NCBI GenBank assembly: GCA_014526335.1
Contig: JACTAT010000004.1
Location: 3,450,722 to 3,514,721, forward strand
DNA length: 64,000 bases
Direction: 5' to 3'
DNA from: Chrysaora quinquecirrha
Taxonomy: Eukaryota > Cnidaria > Scyphozoa > Semaeostomeae > Pelagiidae
The position numbers and the translations under genes are program-made. The notes beneath the pieces were generated by a model. That model was not told where the DNA came from. It was given only the letters and a program-made list of their open reading frames with translations, and ran no database searches. Shown piece after piece: positions 45,401-54,100 of the stretch. Each line of letters opens with the position of its first letter. Position 1 is the stretch's first letter.

Positions 45401-47791
45401 CAATAATGTTAGTTTCTTAGTATAGACAGTACTCTCCTCCAAGAGATTTCTTCAAAAAAGATAAGGGAAGAGAATAAACGGAAATTCTCCTTTCTTCCTT
45501 TTCTCTCTTTGCCAAATTATGGACAAGGGAACACCATGGACCATGGAACTAAAGAACTAAAAGAAAAACAGAGAAACCTCACGGAGGAGAGTAGAACTTA
45601 TAAGAAATTGTGCATCCTGAAGTTTTAACCTTGGTACTCTGTAAGAAACTGTCAAGCCTAATTTCAAAAATGAGTTTCTTAGTGGCTGGTTGATACTGTC
45701 TTGTGAAATGGCAGACCTCAGCATGAGGTAAAATAGCCAGCAGTGGATATAAGTATATCTGAGAAACGGAGCATGTGATTAACATGTGACTGACAGGCAA
45801 CATGCTTTTCTAGTTTCTGAACAGAACAGGTCACAAAGTTGAAACAAAAACCTCAAAGCACATGATGACTACTTGAAATCATCATATGATATCTTATAGA
45901 TACATGTCTATTTTTATAACAAACTCCACATAAGAAACCCAGACTCTTGAATAGTGGAAATGTTAAGAAACTCCGGTGGAAATTTTTACCTAAGACCACA
46001 TAGGGGTGAAAAGATGCTTATAGGCGATTTTATATGGGACAGCTGCTTTGCCAAGGCAATTCTACATGTGACAGCTGCAAAGAGCACCTTTGCCAACAAA
46101 AGTTGCAAATCTATCTTATTTATCAATTTTTGCTTCTTATAAATAATATGCATAAATGACTATAAGTTTCTAATTCTCACTTACATCCGGGCTCCTGCAA
46201 ATTCTTTTGTAAAGTACAAATATTATTACTGAGCTTGTTCCAATAATGCTGAAACAAAAATGAAACTTTCCTGTCAGCAAGAAATAAGGACAAGTAAAGG
46301 ACAGTCAAGTTATATACAGTAGAAAATGAAACAAAGACTTTGTGTATATTTTAAGCTGCGGTCAAACATGCCTAATGTTTAGAGGAACATAAATACTTAA
46401 TTTAGCCAAAAAGAGTGGGAACACCAACATTTCCCAGTGTATAAACATCAGAAAAAACAGACCCATTTTTATTCCCACCTCCAGCTGTGATATACAAAAT
46501 ATTACCAATTATGCTTTGTTACAGTGCTTTATGTGCGTCATTTCTCTGCCTAAATATTTTTTATGGTAAAGCTATGGTATTAGGGTACACATTCAATAAA
46601 TCTGTTAATTAACAGTCTTCGAGTTGTAAAAAACTTCAAGATAGAGGCAAAGGCAGGAACATCTTTGGTCATGCTAAAAGCTTGTTTGGTCTGACATTCC
46701 CCAGGGTATAAATGTCAGAAAAAAACGGACCAAAACAATCAAGTCTGTTTTGTTCAATAAGATTGAAACATTAGGGTCTGTTCCTATAGTTTTATTCTCT
46801 GAGGAGCATCAGACTAAAAAGCTCTTAAGCATGACCAAAGATGTTTCAGCCAAAGCAATGTTGAACAAATTGAAAAGCTTTTTTATCTGAAACCTCACAT
46901 TTCAGAGTAGAAACACCCAGTCTGCAGAGAACGGCAGTTCACGACAAGATCTCTTGCATACAGAAGCATATTTCCACTGTTCCCTTCTATTGTTCTATTG
47001 TTTATCTCATGCGTGCACATACTCTGCAGATTAGATAAACACTAGAACAGACAGAAACAATCGACTAAGAAAGCAGAATTTTATACCGTGATGTGGATCA
47101 AAATTTATGCATTTTCATCTACATCAATTCCAGAATAAATTCCGCCTAAGTCAATCGTTTTGATCTGTTTCTGGCATTTATACTCTGAGAACGTCACAGA
47201 AACAATTTTTAGATATGTTTGAAAATGATGGTATTTCTGGTGTTGTTGTATGCCAGGATTTTCCACAATCTTTGGACCATGTTTCCCCCCTTTTCCACAA
47301 TCTTTGGATCATGTTTCCTGCTTTACTTCCCAATTCTCTGAAATATCTTTTAAGAGACACTTTACCTCAGTGAAGATGTCACGATGCTTAAAATGCCAAG
47401 AATTTTGTCTAAAAAGGAAAAAATAGAATAATTAGAACAAAAAGTTAAAGACTGTGTAGTGTAATAAAGGGTCAGTTAGCATAAAAAAGTTCTGCTCTCT
47501 CTGCAACAAATTCAGTTAAAATTTACAAGGAATTGATATATTCTCCCTTTCTCTTTTATCTTTCTCATAGTCTTATCAGACTTTAAAAAGAAAAACTTTC
47601 AATAAGCCTCTGATCGATCGGATATCCTTCATAAGCAGAAAACAAGAAATGAATGGGCCTACGCAGCAAAAAAACATGCGTGATTCTAAAAATCTTTCAC
47701 TTACATTTCGAAGAATCTCTTTTGTAATGTTTGGTGGGAGAATTATATTACAAGTATGAAATCCATAATCACTCCAGGTTGATAAAGCCAT
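34829..47791 (-). CDS. TMEM116: TMEM116-like seven-helix membrane protein, about 12 exons
   Basis: Exons in order: 47791-47705, 47408-47366, 46248-46185, 45090-44944, 41020-40959, 40681-40610, 39723-39687, 38436-38359, tentative 37473-37383, 36486-36394, 35646-35553, 35020-34829. Evidence is the succession of helices: ILSIVTSSLSIIGTSSVIIF (TM1), NPLFHLSIADFLLALFWVIG (TM2), MPIAIIIPLLIEM (TM4), LTLIIATLAFSIIAII (TM5), RAAVYITVFIYCWTPA (TM6), LYVLQTLSAPLQGFLNSLVY (TM7). Human TMEM116 has FFCCWGPAVILMIIKL and [20 protein letters not shown] at the last two. It is a GPCR-like orphan of unknown ligand. Odd points: the exon 1/2 phase does not agree, and exon 35553-35646 lacks one base. Confidence 0.82.
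35170..35535. repeat. (AAAT)n-rich tract
   Basis: Imperfect aaataaataaata and aacaaacaaa runs, ending 18 bases from the TMEM116-like exon 11 donor. Confidence 0.9.
35553..35646 (-). CDS. TMEM116: TMEM116-like exon 11 with a one-base deficit
   Basis: Starts ALILASLKLHESYQKDTKAI in the frame set by exon 10, then hits TGA. The end of the exon, KYFGLYVLQ, is in the frame needed for exon 12. Both halves resemble human AVILMIIKL...DTK and ALYVLQ. Length is 94, where 95 would keep frame. Confidence 0.75.
36394..36486 (-). CDS. TMEM116: TMEM116-like exon 10 (TM6)
   Basis: FHTNRQRVVIHAMATRAAVY then ITVFIYCWTP. The CWxP motif is that of GPCR TM6 (human TMEM116 CCWGPA). Donor gtgagt. Confidence 0.85.
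36640..36955. repeat. Element with paired CpG-rich palindromes gtcgcgcgcgac
   Basis: gtcgcgcgcgac occurs twice (about 36701 and 36917) in otherwise AT-rich DNA, with tggctaaac/gtttagcca and gtctc(c)(c)agg repeats between. The right end gtttagccaggcctta resembles CAAACATTG-family ends. Confidence 0.6.
37105..37380. mobile_element. Half copy of the foldback element family
   Basis: cggcatacttaaaagcttct, tcctcggagtaaaagcgtca, ttatacccagatgcaggtca and tgcattgtgttttaaacacc correspond to one arm of 26455-26840. Confidence 0.7.
37383..37473 (-). CDS. Tentative TMEM116-like exon 9 (third cytoplasmic loop)
   Basis: TM5 exon ends in phase 0 but the TM6 exon needs one leftover base, so an exon is missing. 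Acceptor ttttcag|T followed by SVSHQIRLIEKSSFLQAFWN would fit, with a weak donor TTCT|gtgtag. Part of the stretch resembles repeat sequence at 52535-52610, so it may be chance or an exonised transposon. Confidence 0.3.
37577..38060. repeat. (GTCA)n tetranucleotide array
   Basis: About 95 nearly pure units of gtca to 37800, then a purer block interrupted by caattaatc (37835, 37965), and a gtgagtga tail. It gives VSQS pseudo-ORFs in all three frames. Confidence 0.97.
38359..38436 (-). CDS. TMEM116: TMEM116-like exon 8 (TM5)
   Basis: FAGNLLGYNGLTLIIATLAF then SIIAII. Donor gtgagt. The exon lies between the two oppositely oriented GTCA arrays. Confidence 0.8.
38564..39135. mobile_element. MITE with TIR cagttgacatccgctatctc, second copy
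   Basis: About 90 percent identical to 9634-10123 by eye, TA-flanked, with an extra 80-base segment near the right end carrying further gttcgag motifs. The right TIR has lost a few bases (gatagatgtcaactg). Confidence 0.92.
39165..39318. mobile_element. Short MITE with agacttatt ends
   Basis: aagataagacttattgcttg at the left and ggtaataagtctatctta at the right. Internal gataactgggactc matches 15530 and 25820 relatives. Confidence 0.7.
39687..39723 (-). CDS. TMEM116: TMEM116-like exon 7
   Basis: A 37-base exon, CIILLDAPRPFN, phase-consistent on both sides (extracellular loop before TM5). Confidence 0.7.
39800..40580. repeat. (TGAC)n tetranucleotide array, inverse of the 37577 array
   Basis: About 750 bases of actgactg, the reverse complement of the GTCA array 2 kb away. 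The unit attgacagactggcccattg occurs twice (about 40398 and 40533), so a larger block has been duplicated. Confidence 0.97.
40610..40681 (-). CDS. TMEM116: TMEM116-like exon 6 (TM4)
   Basis: IMPIAIIIPLLIEMRHSKPD then LCQ. Its donor is 30 bases from the (TGAC)n array. Confidence 0.8.
40959..41020 (-). CDS. TMEM116: TMEM116-like exon 5
   Basis: ASQQHIINHSWFRVAIYAFS. Acceptor ttccag and donor gtaaga are good, and phases fit exons 4 and 6. The preceding intron is 3.9 kb because of the satellites. Confidence 0.75.
41510..41965. repeat. G-rich GGT minisatellite
   Basis: gtggtggtgataggggtggt units with ggttgtaggggtggttgtgg variants, G on the plus strand throughout. Runs of GG and GGGG at short spacing could form G-quadruplexes. 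Followed by GAT and ATT triplets to 42080. Confidence 0.9.
42425..42485. repeat. (TTAG)n array
   Basis: Eleven or so copies of ttag. Confidence 0.95.
42705..42965. repeat. CAAACATTG-family element
   Basis: tgtttgaccgtttggccaca, aaaacattgcttgacaagca, gtgacgtagccaaacgat and caaatgtttgacagtg. Confidence 0.75.
43141..44870. repeat. (AAGTC)n pentanucleotide satellite, about 1.73 kb
   Basis: Roughly 345 almost perfect tandem copies of aagtc. Only one substitution near the left end (aagcc, 43156) and a degraded right end were seen, plus three one-base slips (about 44334, 44531 and 44680). Lies in the TMEM116-like intron 4. Three plus-strand frames are open (KSSQV) simply because the pentamer has no stop. 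Confidence 0.99.
44944..45090 (-). CDS. TMEM116: TMEM116-like exon 4 (TM2)
   Basis: VNPLFHLSIADFLLALFWVI and FCSTWQGLCE. The LSxAD motif in TM2 is the classic GPCR fold signature. The AAGTC satellite begins 75 bases beyond its donor. Confidence 0.88.
46185..46248 (-). CDS. TMEM116: TMEM116-like exon 3 (TM1 end, first loop)
   Basis: IIGTSSVIIFVLYKRICRSP with a basic cytoplasmic boundary. Acceptor tttcag, donor gtaagt. Confidence 0.8.
46660..46860. repeat. Foldback-related palindrome
   Basis: tttggtcatgctaaaagctt at the left and aagctcttaagcatgaccaa at the right, with ggtctgacattccccag and gaggagcatcagact as inner arms. Confidence 0.7.
47030..47215. repeat. Foldback-related palindrome
   Basis: gacagaaacaatcgactaag..gcagaattttata and its inverse ataaattccgcctaagtcaatcg..ctgtttctg are the arms. 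It lies between TMEM116-like exons 2 and 3. Confidence 0.7.
47366..47408 (-). CDS. TMEM116: TMEM116-like exon 2 (TM1 start)
   Basis: KILGILSIVTSSL between acceptor ttttag and donor gtaaag. The phase fits exon 3 and makes one continuous hydrophobic helix. Confidence 0.7.
47705..47791 (-). CDS. TMEM116: TMEM116-like exon 1, start codon
   Basis: 29 codons, MALSTWSDYGFHTCNIILPP then NITKEILRN, ending AAT|gtaagt. An extracellular N-terminus with an NIT glycosylation site is plausible. Exon 2 needs one leftover base that this exon does not supply, so a small exon may be missing between them or this start is wrong. Confidence 0.55.
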
Positions 47792-48007
47792 GTTATCTCC
47801 TTGCCAGTACTTTATGTGATCAAAGTTCAGTTTTGTTTTCGCAGCAACGAAAAACTGTCATCTGCAAATGTCTCCATCTTGAAAGGCTTAGAATTGGTAC
47901 GCATGCGTCAATTCCTCCCACCTCTCACCTCAAATCGCACTTGTCATTTTCCCTCCCACCTTTTCGAGCATTGAAATTTGTTGAACAACAAGTGGTGTTG
48001 TTTTAGG
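47792..48007. promoter_or_regulatory. Putative bidirectional promoter between TMEM116-like and RAD51D genes
   Basis: Only 216 bases separate the two divergent start codons. The region is less AT-biased than its surroundings and contains gtacgcatgcgtcaa (GCATGC palindrome, CpGs) and C-rich tcctcccacctctcacctc. No TATA box is evident. Promoter function is inferred from the head-to-head arrangement. Confidence 0.5.
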
Positions 48008-48104
48008 ATGCCTAAATTTGCGAATTTTGCAAGCATTTCTTTTCCAGTAAATGGAAAAGACATTTATGAGGACGCATTTAAGAAGACAAGCATTCTTTCA
48101 ACAG
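48008..48104 (+). CDS. RAD51D: RAD51D first recognised exon
   Basis: [20 protein letters not shown] then [12 protein letters not shown], matching [24 protein letters not shown] of human RAD51D, which begins near residue 60. The sequence ttgttttag|G directly before the ATG looks like an acceptor, so this may be an internal exon. Donor gtgaga. Confidence 0.88.
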
Positions 48105-51100
48105 GTGAGAGGATTCATTTACGAAAATTAAGCAAGATTGATACCCTCCTCATACTCATTTTCAGCTCCATCAATCTTGCTCCTTCTCCTCTTAGCTCCT
48201 TCTGTGTTTGTCCTTGACAATAGTTGATCTAATTTCATTTTTTTCATTCCTTTTTAGGATGTGAAAGGTGAGTGAAGACATTTCTCACCTAGGTGGCTAA
48301 AGCTGAAAACAATTTTAAGTCTATTTAAATTGGTGCAGTGACGTAGCCAGGGGCTATGCCTAGGAGAGAAGTTCCCCAATCATCATCATCACCAAGATAG
48401 GCTTTTAATATAGGTTAAATCTGATGTAAACTTGTCAAAGGGTACAACTAGGATATTTTTTCTTAAAGCTAGGCCCTAACTTTGCTTGACCAAGCCCTTT
48501 TGTCTCGTGTCCCCCCCAATCACGGACATCTGGCCATACCACCCAGCGTGGAAACTTTGCTGCGGTGCGCAATTTTGATGAAAACAATAGAAAACAATCC
48601 CCTATTGTTTTGAGAACAACAGCCTTCAGTGTGCATTGTGCACAAATTCCAGTCTGCTATTTTTGTTTTACAGTTTGAATCAGTTGCTGGATGGGGGACT
48701 ATGGACTGGTGAAGTTGTAGAGATTGTTGGACCTCCTGGCTGTGGAAAAACTCAGGTAGTTTGTCCCAGAGATGCAGCACTGATTCTGTTATCTTATCTC
48801 ACTTCTTTCATTGGGCCTGACCTGACCTAACAACCTGATCTCCTCTGACGTCTTCTGACCCACACCAAACTGAACCAATCTAATCTAACCTATTCCGATT
48901 TAGATAGACCTGACTTTAACTGATCTAATTTGAACTGACCTGTCCTGACCTGACCTGGCCTCTGGTTGGAAACCTTGCTGTGCGGAATTTTTGCTAGAAC
49001 AATAGGCTCAATTGATTTGAAAACAAGGGCCTTCCATGCACAGTGCGCAAAGATTCCAATCTGGACCTGGGCTGACCTTGCCTTGCCTTGCCTGATATGT
49101 TCTGTTCTGATCTGTTCTGACCTGACCTGATCTAACCTTCTCTGACCTTCTCTGACACGTCCTGTCCTGTCCGGACCTGATCTTACCTGGCTTGACCTAA
49201 CCTGACCTAACCTGACCTGACCTGACCTGACTACACCTGACCTGATCTGAACTATCCTGTCCTCACCTGACCTGGCCTGATCCTACCTGACCTGACCTGA
49301 CCTGACCTGAAATGACCTGAAATGACCTGACCTGATCTGACCTGACAAATTGTGACATTGCCTAAGGTGAGCTGAACTAACTTTATCTGTTTTACTTGAC
49401 TTGATTTGGTTCAGTTTGGCTCAGTACTTGACTTATTTTGCGTTGACTTGATCTGACTTGGTTTAAGTTTGGCTCAGTACTCAACTTAGCTTTACTCCTT
49501 GTCACTCTACTGATTTGAATTGCTAGTTTCTTCTTTCATTAGACTTGCTTGTCGTCAGCTGCTAGTCTTCTTGCTGATTCTAGAGGCTCTGTTTTCTACA
49601 TTGATAGCAACGGATCATTTGTATGTGAAAGACTGTTGGAGATAATAGCACAGAGAAAAGGGCCAACCACTTCTCAGGTAAAGTGCTACATCGGATCCAT
49701 TAGTCACAAATTAATCAAAATATCAAAATTAATCAAATCAAATTTATTTAAGCTGAAAGTCAAGTATGATGTAAAGTAAAATCAAATCAAGAAGAAACGT
49801 AACGTGAATAGATGAGACGAGACAAGACGAGACAAGATGAGATGAGACGAGACGAGAGAAGAAAAACGAGGCGAGACGAGACAAGACAAGGCAAGGAAAG
49901 ACAAGAGGAAAAAGATGAGATGAGATGGAGAAAAGACAAGACGAGATGGGATGAGATGAGACGAGACGAGACGAGATGAGATGAGATGTGAGGAGACAAG
50001 ACAAGGCAAGGAAAGACAAGAGGAGTCAAGATGAGATTAGATGGAGACAAGACAAGACGAGATCCGATGAGATGAGACGGGAGGAGACAAGTTGAGACAA
50101 GACAAGACAATATGAGACAAGAGGGGATGAGGCAAGACAAGACGAGATTCGAAGAAATAATGAGTTGAAACAAGAAAAGTTGAGAAAAGACGAGAGGAGA
50201 CAAAACAAGTCAAGTCAAGTCAAGTAAAATCAAGTCAAGCCAACTTAAAGTCAACCATAGGGCTTGTTTATCATAGTTTCTTCTCCTTATATATTAGTTA
50301 TCAGTGAGATATTAGAACTTTTCACAGATGACGCTGCTTACGAAACAGTTTTTCTTTTTTTAGTTTCTCCAAGAAGCCTTGTCAAATGTTAAGTATCTTC
50401 GGATATTTGATGCCATCAGTTTGCTGTCCCAACTGAGATCAATTGAATACAAGCTTAAGTGTCAGGTATTGAGTTTGTTTTATTAACTTAATATCGTTGA
50501 CTTTTGCTAACTAAAGTTCTTTTAGGATTCGCTTTCTTCTCGCTTCCCAATCTGATTCAACGTCATGATCAATTGACTCGTTATTATCAGTACACGCTTT
50601 TTTTTTATAAGGAACCACATTATAAGGAACCTACATGTAGAAGGCCCGAAAATTTAAGGAACTTATACTACTAAGGAGAAAATCATTAAGGAACTTTTGA
50701 ATGTTGAATACTTTTATCACTGCAAATAATCAAGAATTAGAAAGCCATTTCCATTCATTTGCAGTCGAAAATCACATAAATTGCACGTTACGCATGTGTC
50801 AAATGTTTCTTCGAGTAGTCTCGAGCTTTGCTCACATGCAAATGTCTCTCTTTTATTGTTAAGACCACTGTATGTGCAGTTAAAATTAAGGAACTATTAA
50901 GGAACTTTTGGAACTACAATTGCCTCAAAAGAGGCCCAAAAATAAGGAACTTTAAGAACTAGGCCTTGAGGTAGGTTCCTTATAAAAAAAAAGCGTGTAT
51001 GGGAAACGGAAGACCCAAGCCCTGGCAAAACGCTGAAACATTGTTTGTCAAACATTTGAAATTTGCTTATCAAGGAATGTTTAAACGTTTAGCCACGTCA

Positions 51101-54100
51101 CAACACATTGCTTGACAAGCGGAAATAAGCTGAATTTGTTGCACGACGTTCTTGAAACATTTCAAAAATTAACTTCCGGGAAGCTTATTTAAAAATCCAT
51201 CGCAAAGAGGAGCAATTGTTTCTTTAATAAACTTAGATTCTGACGAAAAATAAATTTCTTAGCAACTGACAAAAGGTGTCTCTGGATTCATCCCATCAAG
51301 AGCTTGCACATACACTGTCAAAGGAGTGTCTGGGGCCAACCTGATTGGCAGTTCAATCCGAAGCGGGCGCCAGGGACGCCGGAGCGATGGTAGGGCAAGG
51401 GGGACGGCCAGGAACGTAAGGGCAATTGAGATAAAAAAATTACCGGTGTTTGGTGGTACTCCCCTAGGAATTTTTTGTGTCCACGCCCTTTAGATTGGCT
51501 TAAAATGCAACAAAAGTTTTTCAACGAGTGTAAATAATGTTTTTATACAACAATTTTTGGCTATATCTCCACATGTACGCATTTCGAATGGCACTATAAT
51601 GGCGAAACATCGTATTTAACGTTGTCAAAGTCAATTATCTTTTTACATTGAAAAGGCACTTTTGCCCCCTTGCCCCTCTTAAGAAAGGGCAGAAGGGGCG
51701 CTTGCCCCCCCCCGCGCCCCCCTCTCCGGCGTCCCTGGGGGGGGCACTTATTCAAGGGAGGGCGGTTATTCGAGGAAATGCAGTACGTATATGTGAGTGG
51801 GTCCCTTGTTAGTCTCATATATTAATACGCGAAGTAGAAGTAGTATGACATTGCAAGTTGTGATGGTGCATAGCTTATTCATCTCTATTTTCTAGACAGA
51901 ACCTTTCTACTGTAATTTGAAATTGGTAATCCTTGATTCAATTACCCCCGTTATTTCTCCCATTCTTGGAGGAGGGCAAACGCAGGGACACATGCTTATG
52001 ATGGAAATTGGCAGAACTTTGAAGAAGATATCTCTGGAATACAACATAGCAACTATCGTAAGTTTTCACGATTTAGATTCCGGCATTTTATTTTATAAAG
52101 ACGTAGCCCCTTAGGTGAAAAAGAAATGGGTAAATGTAGTAACAATCGCTCTCAAGCTTAAGAATGTACCGATAATGCAACCATGCATAGAAATGGTTTT
52201 AATTGATACTGGGTTGTTCCACATACAGTTAAAATAAGGACACAATGTATATGAGAAACTGGGGGTATTATAGAGATATAATAACTTTTCGAGTGGTTAA
52301 AAAAGTTCACAATTGCAAGAAACAGTTGAAACTTCTCTGGACATATTTGAAAGCCATTTTCTTCTGATACTCCTCAGAGTATAAACGTCAGAAACTGACC
52401 GAAACAATAAACTAAGGCAGAATTTATACCCAGATGCGGAACGAAACCAAATAAGAAAACGAAACCGAATTAGCATTGTGTTTTAAATACTCATGCTTGC
52501 CGGATACAGCGGCAAGACCAATGAAACTAATTGAAGGGTTCAAGTGAGAAAACGAACTCTTTCTGTCTACAAAAGACTGGCCTTTCAGTTTTGATGTGGA
52601 CATCTTTGAAAGCGCTGTGGCATCGTGGTCGGGGTTCGAGCCCTAGCTACCCTAGTGCAGGACATCTTTTAACATACTGAGTGGTGGGGCAATTGCCCCA
52701 CCAGGCCCCTCTGACTGCCCCAGTACTCCTCTGCGAGAACCTGGTTTTGCCCCACCAGTGATGGGCCCCTGTTTGGTTTGGTCTTTGCGAAACAATATTC
52801 TTTTTTGGTAAAAGGAATAACTACTGTGTACTGTATTATAGTTAAAAAGTCTCATTTCCAAAGAACCAAGTTTTTTAATCTCCCTTCCCTACCGCATTAT
52901 CACTCATGGATGATTTATTTAAAAATGGCCAATTTAAGCCAATCTAGAGGCTTGAATTTCAAAAATTTTCTTCAGCATCTTCAAGGAGCCTTCTACGTTC
53001 TAGAATAATTGCTCCTGATTGATTCGGCTGTCCACTATACAACATTGCAATTAAGCTGCTGTGGCAAAGTGGCTTAAGACCTCTTAGAAAGGATGTGTCA
53101 AGTGGTTAGTGCACGTTCCATGCAGCCACATATTCATAGGACCCGGGCCCCTTGGAATTTTGCCCCACCAGTCGCAAATCCTTAAAAGATGCCCTGCGGT
53201 AGTGTCACAGCAAGATTCGACGTCTCGATTAGTTAACCAACCCTTGTTTTCCCGCTGTATCCCCAAGCAGATTGGTATTGGAAATATAATCCCTAATTTT
53301 AAATTTTTTACAACTTTCAGGTTGTCAATGGAGTCGTTTCTGATCGCAGTTCGGACGGCAAACTCGACTACAAGCCTGCGTTGGGAAAATCTTGGAAACT
53401 CGTTCCTCATTCTAGAATTCAGATTCAGCCTGTATTGAATGCCGTGGAAACTGGAAAGAGTTACCGCGCGGTTTTGACCAAGAGCAACAAAAAGGTAAGC
53501 TGCGGTATGCGTCTATCAGTGTGTAAGGTAAGCCTGAGTATTTTCAGATGCATTGTGTTGTAACGGACCTCCAACATAGATTTAGCATAGGAACTTTACA
53601 TGAAATACACGTTTTTTTATAAGAAACCGGTTTATAAGAAACCTAGAACTAGACACCCCAAAAGTTAAGAAACTTTTAGAACTAGGAGGAAGGAGTTAAG
53701 AAACTTAAGAAATGTTTGTGTCAGTTTTCCAACATACTGATTTCACATTTGTGGACGTAGTAATCAATTCTCAAGCATTTCCGTGCGATTTCTCGCACCA
53801 GCATGCCTACTTCTTTGTAATACAATAATATTAATAATTTGCTTGCTATATTCACGTTTTTTATCGTTCTTACTGCAATTTTTTCCATTAAATTTAGAAA
53901 CTGTTAAGAAACTTTTAGAACTAAAATTGGGCCAAAATTGGGCACTTTTAGAACTAGGCCCCGAGTCAGGTTTCTTATAAAAAAACGTGTATGCTTCTTA
54001 TCGTCATGTCTTGCTAGAACTTTCCTCTTGGGTGCCTAACTGCCGTCTCCACTCGCTAATTTTTTGAAAAATTTCCAACCCCACTCTTAATAGGACCCCC

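Noticed and set aside
47840..47891. Possible RAD51D 5' exon (ttcgcag to gtacgc, NEKLSSANVSILKGLEL)
   Set aside because: The sequence resembles a RAD51D N-terminal helix, but its end phase does not fit the exon at 48008, and no start codon was found for it.
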